A stretch of DNA of 64,000 nt from Linnemannia schmuckeri (lineage: Eukaryota; Mortierellomycota; Mortierellomycetes; Mortierellales; Mortierellaceae). The notes under the pieces were generated by a model. It was not told the DNA's origin and did not search any database. It saw only the letters and a program-made list of their open reading frames with translations. The position numbers and the translations under genes are program-made. This document shows, piece by piece, positions 47,260 through 55,988 of this stretch (position 1 is its first letter; every line of letters begins with the position of its first letter). The stretch spans positions 124,001-188,000 of the forward strand of contig JANATG010000013.1 of assembly GCA_029449235.1 (NCBI GenBank), in the 5' to 3' direction.

Positions 47260-48709
47260 ATGTCAGCTTTTCAGGAAATACTCAACCAGTTCATCCTCTC
47301 AAAGGACCAGGTCCAAAAGATCGTCGACGGCATGGTCGAAGAATTCGTCGAGGGTCTCTCGACGACCGACCCCAAGGACATCACCCAGCAGCCCTCCTTC
47401 ATCATCCGTCTCCCCACCGGCCAAGAGGCCGGTACCAACCTCCGTACTGCTGCTGTCCATCTCTTGGGTGACGGTAAAGTCGGCATCACTATGGAGAAGC
47501 ATGAGATTACTCAAGAACTCAAGACTGGCACGGGTGAGGCTATGTTTGACTGGATCGCTGATTGCACTGCTTCGTTGTTGGAAACAATTGCGGTCGATAT
47601 GGGCAACGCTGATCCCCACATGGGCGTGACTTTCTCCTTTGCTCTCCAGTAAGTTTATCTTTATCGCTTGATTTTATTGTTTGTTGTTCCTACAGAAAAT
47701 ATTTTGCTAACGCTGTGCCTTATCTCTCTACTCTCATTTTTACCCAACCAATTAACCAGACGGCAGTGAACAGAGGAAAGGTCTTAGCCATGGGCAAGGG
47801 CTTTGATCTCTCGGATGTGATGGGCAAGGACCTGAAGGATCTCCTCGAGACCGGTTTCGCCCGCAAGAACCTCCCCGTCACAGTCTCGGCCATCATCAAT
47901 GACACCGTCGGTACCCTAGTCTCGCACGCCTACATCTCGCCCTCAACCAAGATCGGCGGTCATCCTTGCCACGGGCACCAACGCCACCTACATTCAACGC
48001 GCCTCCGAGGTCTCCAAATACAACGGCCCAGCCTGCGACCAGATGATCTTCAACTCCGAGTGGGACGCCATGGGCAAAGCCTCTTACTTGCCTCAGACCA
48101 AATATGATAAAGAGATTGATGCCGTCTCGTTGGTCCCTGGGTTCCAGGAGTTTGAAAGATGGTTTCAGGTCTTTACATGGGCGAGATCTTGCGTCTGGCG
48201 CTTGTCGATCTGATTGAGCAAAAGGCTATCTTTGAGTCGTCGTTAAATGGAGAAATTCCTGAATCCCTCCGCCCCGCCAAGGCCTTCAAGACCCTGTTCA
48301 TGTCGACCATCGAATCTGACAGCAGCGCCGACCACCAGGCTGTTGACAAGGTCTTCAAGGCCTCCTTCGGTGTCGAGGGCCTCACATCCGAGGACCGCAC
48401 CAAGGTCTTTACCCTCTCCCACGCGATTGGCCAACGCTCTGCTGCTATGACTGCTGCCGCCTGCGCCGCTCTCCTACTCAAGGCTAACGGCGGATCTGTC
48501 CAGCTTGATGCCCCCAATGAGATTACCACCATCAGAATTAATGGGTCCGTGTTTGAAAAGTATCCTCAGTTCTCGCAAAAATGATGGAGGTGACTAAGAT
48601 CTTGGGCGATGACCGTGCTTCGAGGATTCGTCTTGAGCTTGCTCGGGATGGTGGCAGTATTGGTGCAGCACTCGTTGCCATGATCTCCCAGAGCGGTGGA
48701 GCCATCTAA
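47260..48709 (+). pseudogene. Decayed hexokinase gene
   Basis: The sequence follows a hexokinase from MSAFQEILNQFILSKDQVQK to a C-terminal end at TAA 48707-48709. It retains GTGEAMFDWIADC, VNRGKVLAMGKGFDLSDV, the catalytic-Asp segment IINDTVGTL, ATGTNATYIQ, FNSEWDAMG and LPQTKYDKEID. It is broken in several ways. The phosphate-1 motif (expected around Leu-Asp-Leu-Gly-Gly-Thr) is missing: RLPTGQEAGTNLRTAAV runs straight past it at about 47429-47440. The frame shifts near 47957-47960 (an extra base), 48153-48157 (a base missing) and 48577-48581 (one A short). The intron after FSFALQ (donor at 47649) joins out of frame to the 47760 acceptor, or in frame only with about 19 extra residues from 47697. 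Asn also replaces the usual Asp in INGSVFEKYP. A functional hexokinase is unlikely. Confidence 0.8.
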
Positions 48710-49235
48710 TTTATTGTTTATTTTCTGGCCTTTACTGACACTCTTGTACATTACTCTTTCACAAATAAACAATATTCAATACTTTTTCGGGGCCTGGCAA
48801 CATGCAGTCAAACTAAAGAAGGGAGCAGGAATGTGAATAAAAATAGTCGAGATGGAAAAGTGTGATCATCCCTTCCTCTCCGTGTAGATCTGCAATCAGA
48901 CAGAAAAATAAAAGGCGGGTCAAGAACGGTCCTTCGTTCAGTTGAGCGTGCTGCTGCAGCTCGTCTGTACCTTTTATCTTAGCAACGCGAAGATCGACAC
49001 AAGTCCCATGTAGAAGTAAAAGAAAGAGCCCTTTTTTCCATTTTTTCCCCTTTCGTTCCTACAATATACCGCATTGATTCCCAATTCTTTTTCTTCCTTA
49101 TCTCTGATGCCGCTTCACTTGGGTAAGGGTAAAAAAAAAAATCACCTTTCCTCGGAATGAAATTGATGGATTGAGGCACCGCATCATTTGTGAGGCTGTG
49201 TGTGTGCACTATGTTTTACGCGTCCTGTTTTAAAC
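48710..49235. other. Intergenic, edge of the repeat island
   Basis: 3' flank of the hexokinase pseudogene, followed by AT-rich sequence. Nothing coding was recognised. Confidence 0.45.
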
Positions 49236-49526
49236 TTTTTTTTTTCTTTTTTAGTGCACAGTTTTAAATCTTCAACAAACAGCACAAGGGAGACATTTGA
49301 TAGTGAAAGAATGTATCCATATCCTTGACTCCAGTTACCTCGGAGGCTTGTGTACTTGAAGGTCTTGTTCTTGGCTGAAATGCCTTGCGTCTGTTCCCAC
49401 GCGATCGTCGCAGAGCACCGAGCCTTCCAAATTAACTCCGAGACCTGAGTCTCCAAGTAACCAACAAACTTGTGCAGAGCCGTCTTGGTGATGGACTGTG
49501 GGGTCCGGAAAACCGCGGCCATGGAC
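49236..49526 (-). mobile_element. 5'-truncated retroelement copy B with poly(A) tail
   Basis: Read on the minus strand, 49526 to 49253 is related to copy A: both encode TPQSI(T/A)KT(A/V)LHKF(V/I)GYLETQ followed by SELIWK(A/P)RCS(A/T)TIAWEQ. After GYGYI the copy-A coding end and most of its 3' UTR are missing, and the sequence jumps to the terminal 3' UTR (TCAAATGTCTCCCTTGTGCT), ending in an A-rich tail at 49252-49236. The copy therefore has a 5' truncation, an internal deletion and a poly(A) end, as expected for a non-LTR element copied by target-primed reverse transcription. Confidence 0.7.
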
Positions 49527-50199
49527 TTTTTTTTTTTTTTTTTTTTTTTGTACACAATTTTATTTCTCTGACAAACAGTACAAAGGAGGCATTTGGAAGT
49601 AAAGGGGACTACAGACCAAATTCTTCACTACACCATCCGCCAGTCACAGTCCGATCCGGAGCCTGGCTCTGCGCAACAATTGTCGCTGCTCTTCACAGCA
49701 AAAACGGAAGACAAAATAAAACTAGATACGAATGAAGGGGATTCTTCCCATCCTCTCCATCAATGACAATCTCCTCCTTCCTAACAGACTCTTCATCAAC
49801 CGCTCATCAGCTGTGCGTGGTTCCTTGGTCGCTCCAGGGCAGGTTCGATCCTCATGTGTGGCTAGCGAAGCGCCACACGGGCAGAAACCATCACGCGTGA
49901 TGTAACCGTATCCTCGACTCCAGTCACCTTGGGCGCCGGTGTATTTGGATGTTTTGTCCTTGGCAGAGATACCTTGCATCTGCTCCCATGCGATCGTCGT
50001 GGAGCATCGGGGTTTCCAGATCAGTTCTGAGGCCTGCGTCTCCAGGTAGCCAATAAACTTGTGAAGGACCGTCTTGGCAATGGATTGTGGGGTCTTGAAG
50101 GCTGAGGACCATTTACTCAACATGCTCTTGGGGGTGATTCCACGAAGAAGGTCCGAAACGTGCCACTTAAGGTTTTCATCACACCTGTCGTCTGTGGGC
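49527..50199 (-). mobile_element. 5'-truncated LINE-like retroelement copy A with A23 tail
   Basis: On the minus strand an open frame (about 50201 to 49722) encodes a C-terminal protein fragment with SELIWKPRCSTTIAWEQMQG and a small Cys/His cluster (FCPCGASLATHEDRTC), ending in a TAG. About 170 nt of 3' UTR follow, with an AATAAA-like signal (GAAATAAAATTGTGTAC) and then 23 A (49549-49527). Such Cys/His-bearing C-termini occur in fungal non-LTR element ORF2 proteins; I infer that origin but see no reverse-transcriptase core here. The tail abuts the truncated 5' end of copy B directly. Confidence 0.65.
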
Positions 50200-50248
50200 A
50201 ATTCACTGCCTTGATTTTTTTTTTACGTACGCAAATTCACTGCCTTGA
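50200..50248 (-). mobile_element. Minimal poly(A) micro-insertion flanked by a 15-bp target duplication
   Basis: AATTCACTGCCTTGA occurs at 50200-50214 and again at 50234-50248. Between the copies, on the minus strand, lie TGCGTACGT and ten A. TGCGTAC is the last sequence before the poly(A) tail in copy C (and TGTGTAC in copy A). This looks like an insertion of only the final few bases of the element plus its tail. Confidence 0.75.
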
Positions 50249-50339
50249 GAGCGTCACATGACTAGATCTAGATCTACTCCATTAAGGGCTACCTAGAAAA
50301 CCGCTGTCTTATAAAGAACAAAAATGTTACGTAGGAAAC

Positions 50340-50412
50340 GCCCGGCTAACTCAATCGGTAGAGTGTCAGACTTTTAATCTGAAAGTTGCGGGTTCGACCC
50401 CCGCGTTGGGCG
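50340..50412 (+). tRNA. tRNA-Lys(UUU): tRNA-Lys (anticodon UUU)
   Basis: A 73-nt cloverleaf folds by eye: acceptor GCCCGGC pairs with GTTGGGC (two G-T pairs), D arm ACTC...GAGT, anticodon stem TCAGA/TCTGA with loop CTTTTAA, T stem GCGGG/CCCGC with loop TTCGACC, and G as discriminator. Boxes A (TAACTCAATCGGTAGAGT) and B (GGTTCGACCCC) are intact. There is no intron. An oligo-T stretch about 20 bases downstream would end RNA polymerase III transcription. Confidence 0.97.
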
Positions 50413-50640
50413 ATGATATCATCTCTCTTTTTTGTCTTTTCTGGGTTGCTCATGCAACTAGAGGTGTACCCGGTGCGAAGCCCCGGGAGCGCCTCTTCTT
50501 TTTTTTAGTAACTCAGAAACGGGTTCTGAGTTATTAAAAAACCCTGAAAACCCCTAAAAAAAAACCCTAAAAAAAACCCTAAAAGATCCCAAGGCACCGG
50601 TGAGTGATATGTGTAAGAGGGTCAGGTATTTTCATGGCGC
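50413..50640. repeat. Short inverted repeats and CCCTAAAA-like tract
   Basis: AGAGGTGTACCCGG (from about 50460) is an imperfect inverse of CCCGGGAGCGCCTCT, and ACTCAGAA...TTCTGAGT (from about 50511) is a perfect 8-bp stem around ACGGG. CCCTAAAAA units follow at about 50553-50585. Function unknown; the stretch has no ORF. Confidence 0.6.
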
Positions 50641-50673
50641 CAGGGCATGCAACTTCCCCTTTGATCGTCCAGG

Positions 50674-50729
50674 TTTGAGCAGGCTACGACCACATTATGA
50701 GATTTGAACAGGCTACGACAGCATTGTAA
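50674..50729. repeat. Two-copy imperfect tandem repeat, period 29
   Basis: TTTGAGCAGGCTACGAC and TTTGAACAGGCTACGAC recur 29 bases apart, followed by CATTATGA / CATTGTAA. There are only two copies. Confidence 0.7.
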
Positions 50730-50828
50730 AAGCTCGGCGCTTTTTTTTTTTTTCTTTTTTGTTGTAAGTAGCTTGGTACAATGAAAGACGAAAGGAGAGC
50801 AAGGCTCCTTTTTGGGATTTTACGACCG

Positions 50829-50914
50829 CGTCTGTTGTTCAGTTGCTTAATTGGTCCAATAGATCTCACTTTGTGAGGACCTTCGCTGCGCGGAGGTTTC
50901 GATCCCTGTCTACG
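50829..50914 (+). ncRNA. tRNA-like segment (tRNA relic or SINE head)
   Basis: AGTTGCTTAATTGGT resembles a polymerase III box A and GGTTTCGATCC resembles box B with one extra T, spaced about 50 bases apart. Between them are two small hairpins, CTCAC/GTGAG and CCTTCGC/GCGGAGG. No acceptor stem pairs with the flanks, so it is not an intact tRNA gene. Confidence 0.35.
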
Positions 50915-51011
50915 TAAAGTGAGCCGAAAGGGAGACTATTCATTTTCTCATTCTTTTCCTCATTTTTTCCCTTTCGTTTTTTTTTTGTGGCGCATTTTTC
51001 TACAGTTACGT

Positions 51012-51092
51012 TAGGCTTGACTCCACTCCCCTCGAGAAGCGAGCATGAGGCTTGCCTCATGCCCTTCTCCTGGGGGGGTGGAGCCAAGCCTA
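51012..51092. repeat. 81-nt nested hairpin/palindrome
   Basis: Arms TAGGCTTG/CAAGCCTA, CTCCAC/GTGGAG, GAGAAG/CTTCTC and GCATGAGGC/GCCTCATGC pair in order around a TT loop, about 34 base pairs in all with small bulges. There is no ORF, and no target duplication was seen. It could be a foldback miniature transposon, or encode a structured RNA. Confidence 0.8.
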
Positions 51093-51936
51093 CAGATATG
51101 TTCCAACTCTCAAGAATCGTGGCCAGTGCACTTTAATGTTATTTCCATCTTGACTCATGTTTAGAAAGGGAAGAAAAACAATTTGGTGCTTGTAGTCGGA
51201 CATACACACCAAGAGCAAAAAAGAAGAGGAAAATAAACCTATTATGTGGCAATATACTCGGATGAAGAAAAAAAAAGTTAGTCAAGGAACGAAAAAGAAG
51301 CGAAAAGAAAAGAAAAAAGAAAAAGAACTCAATGTGTGTCCAGTGTACTCGCAACAGGAAAGTATGAGCTCCAAGTACAAAAAAGAAACAAAAAGAAAAA
51401 AAAAAGAAGCCATTTGTCGCAGACAACGCAGGCTCGCGCGTCAAAGGAAGAATAGAGGCGTCGGTGCTAGCCACCGACGCCACTATTCTCATTTATTATG
51501 AAAGACAGTAGATGTAGTTTGTTACGGATTCTTCTCAAAACACACCTTTCATTATCATTCCCTTCCCACTCCCATCCTCAACCCTTTCATACCATTCTGC
51601 TCATCAGACTAAACTCTGATATAATCCGCTCCCGACATCCGACTTCGATCCACGACACCATTGTATGATAGAGCACCCAGAAGAAAAAGAAAAAAGTATA
51701 AACATTGAAGAACGGGAAAGAAAGTGAAGAAGAAAAAGAAAAGAAATCAAAAAGAAAGAAAGAAAGAAAGAAAAGAAAAAAAAAAATAGGCCGATGTGTA
51801 GCTTGTGCACTCGGATGAAAAAAAAAAAAAAAAAAAAAAAAACCGGCCAGTCGTTTATGCTCTGACACGATCATCAAAGTATGAAAACGAATAAAAAATA
51901 AGCACTTACGCAGCCAGCGCGTCTAGATTTTTTTTT
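51093..51936. other. Non-coding, A/T-rich with homopolymers
   Basis: Long A-rich or GAAA-rich tracts (51260-51420, 51700-51790) and a poly-A run at about 51819-51841. Open frames encode only Lys- or Phe-rich strings. Confidence 0.5.
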
Positions 51937-52120
51937 GTACGCAATTTTTTTTCCATAGTAAAAGTCCAAGGGAGGCATTTGGGAGTGAAAGGAGACTGCA
52001 TACCAAACTCTTTCAAGCGCCATCCATCAATCGTGATCCGGTCTACAACATGGCTCTATGCAACAATTGCCGCTGCTCTTCATGGCTGTGATGGAAGACT
52101 CCTCACAGCTTCAACGGAAG
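51928..52120 (-). mobile_element. Retroelement 3'-end copy C
   Basis: On the minus strand this matches the 3' UTR of copy A: shared words are TGAAGAGCAGCG/TGAAGAGCAGCGG, GCAATTGTTGC-type sequence, CAAATGCCTCC and a GTAC end before the poly(A) (51936-51928). Only the 3' UTR is present, so the copy is severely 5'-truncated. The left boundary is clear; the right one is approximate. Confidence 0.65.
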
Positions 52121-52492
52121 ACAAAAAAAACAAAAAAAAAAAAAAAAAGGGCTGAAATGGTGATTACTATGACCCTTAACTAAAGCAAAATATTACAGAT
52201 ATCCCGTGCAGAGTAAGTGTCTGGGTTCAATTCCCTGGTCGACCGTTACTTTTTTTCTTAGTTAGCTACTAAGCAGAACACGCGGAATTTTTTTAAGAGT
52301 AGAGAGAGAAGCAGGACGGAATTACTTTTGCTGCGTTTTTTGTGTTTGTCGAGTGTTGTTTGAAACGAGGCGCAGCTTTTTTTTTTGTTGCTGAAAATGG
52401 TGTGCGAAAGTCAGGCGTAAAGAAGGGAGCTTCAAATAAGAACACGTTTTTTAATAAGCTTTAATAAAATAACGAAAAGAGAACACGTCAAA
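52121..52492. other. Non-coding flank of the repeat island
   Basis: Poly-A (about 52124-52148) and T-rich stretches; a GGGTTCAATTCCC word at about 52222 resembles a tRNA T arm but no tRNA folds around it. Confidence 0.45.
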
Positions 52493-55400
52493 TTAAATAA
52501 AACCAAACATCTTGTTCTTCTTCTTTTCTTCAGGAGGAGGAGCATGATGCTGAGGAGGTTGCTGAGGATGCGCCGGAGAGCGAGGAGGGCCATGGGACGA
52601 GGGTGGCGCCACAAAACGTCCTGAGGCATCCTTCTGGATCGTCCGCATTCCACCCGGTCCCGGCCCACCACCGCTTCCAGGGGTCATCGGACGACCGCCT
52701 CCTTGTTGTGGTGGAGGGCCTCTCCCTTGTGGTGGCATCATATTGTTGCCTGGTCCTCCTGGTCCCGGTCCTGGTCCACCTGGTCGAGGGCCTCCAGGTC
52801 CTGGTCGCTGTGGCTGCTGTTGCTGTTGTGCATAAACGGGTGCGGCATAAGGAGGGATCACAGGCGCGATCGGTCTCAAAGGTCCTCTAGCCAGATCCTT
52901 CAAACTGAAAATAAACTGCCTCGGTGTAATAATATGAGTTGAACCAATGACAATGTCCCTTCCCATCGAATGACACAACTCATACATAGCCCGGATCTCC
53001 GAGTAAGTGACACCGCCCGCAATAAAGATCATCAGCCTTGATCCCTTGACGTTGGGACGTTTCTTTTCCCAAGCTGGTTGGGCCGTCTTGCGGAGGGACC
53101 GTGTAGAGTCTTGAGAGTCGAGAGAAGGTGCCTCAGTGGTATAAGGGTACAGGATTGGGTCGAGGGTGCCGTTGATGTGTTCCTCGACGATTTTTTTGGC
53201 CTTTGTGATGTAACGGGATAGATCGAAAGGTTGTTCTTCATCCTCGGGTTTTTTCCGAGGGTAGAAGGGTTTCTTCTTTGACCTCGGTGCCGCTCCACCC
53301 TATCAATGCCATTAAAAAAATGATGTAACACAATGGTGAGTGATCGAAAGAGGCGGTTCGCTTTTTTTCTTTCCTGCTAGCTCGTAAATGATATAACCAC
53401 GATCAACTTACCCGCTCGGTGTTGATGCCAAGCAAGCCGAGGTTACGGATAGCCTCAACATTATCATTAGACATCCTGGCAAGACCCAACAGCTGCTCCC
53501 GATCCTCATTACGCAATCCCCCACGGCAAATGATATACAACATCAACAACCTCGCCTTGTCCATCCCCGAAACATCAGGATCATCCAAAAAGGGAACCAT
53601 CTCTGCCAACACCTGCTTAGGCAAATGTCCCTCAACTGTCTCTCCAGTCGCCAACTGTTGCTCAACCAACCCCAATTCGTTAATCTTAGATTCTTCAAAG
53701 ATACGCATACACTCCTTGGCAATATGAATATGCGTCGAGTATTTAGCCTTCATGTCCTGGAACTGTGGCAAGTTGGCGAGCTGATCCTTCATGTTCCTGA
53801 GCGAGGCCACTTTATCCTTGTCCCCGCGAAGGGCCTCGTTCTCGGCAACAAACTGGTTGAACTTCGAGGTTAGCGTACTGGCGGTCTCGACAATATGAGC
53901 GTGTCGAATGTCGGTGAAGACCTGGTCCGACTCGTCAATCACTACCGAGACTGCCTCGGTGGTCCCGTCGCCGTTCTCAATGTTGTAGGTGAACTTTGTT
54001 CCATCCTCGATCGGCAACAGGTCGTTCGCCATGGCTTGGTATGTAAACTCGTGTACAATTGCGGCCGTAATGTCAATCGATCTGTCAAGAATCAATATCG
54101 TTCCTTGTCCCTGTTGCCTTCCCTGTATAATGGTTCAGATCAGAAAAAAAAAATCGTGTTAGTTTGAGGGTGTAAGTCGATCAATTATATGCGTACTAGA
54201 AAAAACAACAGATTGATCCATGCTCTTCTTAAAACAACACTTACAGCCATATCTTGGTTCGATCTAACATAGGCCTCCAGCTCACTCTGGAGCAATCCTG
54301 CAAGTCTCATGGACTGTGTTCGTTTACCGTCCTCTGTTTCTGGGGGTCTAAAGTATCGGATCGAAGGAAAATCGCCCAATGTCGCAATAACTGACACCAG
54401 CTACATTCGCACAAATAAGCAGTAAGAAAATATGCTGTCAGTCATCCTGAATCTCAACGACCATAATCTCAAATGAATAACAAAATAAATGAACAATGCT
54501 TCGGCAAAGAGTCCTACCTGTTTGGCGATAGAGTCCATTTCTGCAGAAAGTTCCATTTTCTTTGCGGGCGAGTACAGCGTATAGAAACTTGAAGGGGACT
54601 CTAAGGAGAACACCCTTGACTCAATGGCTAAGGAGGTTATTTGAATCGTTGTCGAAAGTAAAATAATTGGCAATTAATGAAATGAAAGGAGCTCTCTCCC
54701 ACTTTTCTCCGCTAGACCCTGATCCAATTTAGGGATAGCACCATTGTACCAATGGTGAACGACTTGGTTTTTGAGGGACAAGCATACCTGTAAAGTCCAT
54801 GAAGAGCTCCCTGAGTGTTTTGATGTACCTTGAGACGGGCGACTTTGTCAATCGATCGAATAGGCGGTCTTCCAGAGCTATGAAGCGATAAAAACGTGTT
54901 CAATGCCAGGCAGTTGTTTAAATGTAGAGCGATTGAAGTATATGACGAGATAAACCTTCAACTTACGAGCGGTAAAGAGAACGTGGGCGGCCTTGTATTT
55001 TCCGGTTGGGCTGTCATTTGGGTAGTCGTCCATCAGCCTTTGGACCGATTCCATGCACGGCGTCAACAAGTAGACGGCCTCCAGTGAAGAGTACGCTTGA
55101 CGCTTGCTCTCCAGCATCTCCACCACTATACCGATTACATAGAAAGAGAAACAGGGAGAACAAGAGTGTGTCAGAATTTCACTATCAAGCAAAACAAATA
55201 AAAAGCAGGTTAGACATAATAACACACCAAGCAGAGCTCAGTTGCGACGACTTACAGGTGACATTCCTGTCCATGATGTCAAACATCTTGCAGGCACTGA
55301 GGACAATCTTGTTTGTCTTTGCATCAAGAACGACAATCTTGTACCTCTCTGGAGGTTGAATCGAATCGATACTCCCGATGATGCCTAGCAACAATTGAGA

Positions 55401-55518
55401 ATGTCAAAAAAAATGTAGTGAGTATTTAGGAGTTCTAAAGGAGGGACGAGTGTTTTTCCTGGTATGTGGTTGTGATTGTGGCCTTACGGTCATGGAGCGC
55501 TTGGACGATTGAAGTCAT
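52493..55518 (-). CDS. SEC1: Sec1/Munc18 family protein, exocytic Sec1 type
   Basis: Eight exons: 55518-55488, 55384-55256, 55125-54967, 54877-54788, 54627-54518, 54400-54245, 54122-53412 and 53299-52493, giving 730 residues. SM proteins clasp SNARE bundles; Sec1 acts at the plasma membrane in exocytosis. Conserved blocks run along the whole protein: YKIVVLDAKTNKIVLSACK, VEMLESKRQAYSSLEAVYLL, ILILDRSIDITAAIVHEFTY, KARLLMLYIICRGGLRNEDR, PNVKGSRLMIFIAGGVTYSE and GSTHIITPRQFI. After residue ~630 the protein has a Pro/Gly/Gln-rich tail (blocks such as GPGGPRPGGPGPGP) ending KKKNKMFGFI, longer than in many SM proteins. Its role is unknown; it might be a disordered binding region. Confidence 0.94.
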
Positions 55519-55988
55519 CGTGGACTAAAAGCTTAACGCAGAGCAGTCAGTTGGGAGGTTGTGTCGACTGTTGTTGGTCAATTAGTTAAGAGTTAAAGAA
55601 CGTAAGGAGAGTGGTGAGGAGAAAGAAGGATGGTGATGAGGGTGTGGAGTAGAAGGGTGAGGATGATGGCGGTGGTGATGATGATGAGAAGGAAGGAAAG
55701 GAAAGAAAAGAAGTAAGAGAAAAGAAGAACAAGAAAGAAGAGAGCGTGGATGTGAAAAAGAAGCGCAACGGTCGTGTGGGGTGCGGCTGATTGAACTGGG
55801 TGATGAAACCACACACCTCACAAAATTATCGGATTTGGTGACTAGCACCGTATGCATTGTGCTGTGGGTTCCAATCAACGCGCCGTATCGTTGTAGTTGT
55901 AGTACGTTGTACTTGTTGTATTGTGTGAAAGTAGATAAAAAAAAAAAAAGTGCCTGCAGGTGTTATTTTTTAATGAACGTGCGAGAAT
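55519..55988. promoter_or_regulatory. SEC1 promoter/leader and TMEM115 3' flank
   Basis: The SEC1 sense (-) strand is strongly TC-rich between 55600 and 55760, the same leader style as other genes in the window. There is no coding sequence. Confidence 0.45.

Noticed and set aside
46939..47629. Leu-Pro-Phe-Pro repeat proteins on both strands
   Set aside because: These are translations of the CCCTT pentanucleotide array upstream of the hexokinase pseudogene.
50545..50590. CCCTAAAA units as an interstitial telomere
   Set aside because: Units are irregular with variable A runs and only a few copies; more likely low-complexity sequence.
52190..52250. Possible second tRNA (GGGTTCAATTCCC)
   Set aside because: Only a T-arm-like word is present; no box A, anticodon arm or acceptor stem pairs with it.
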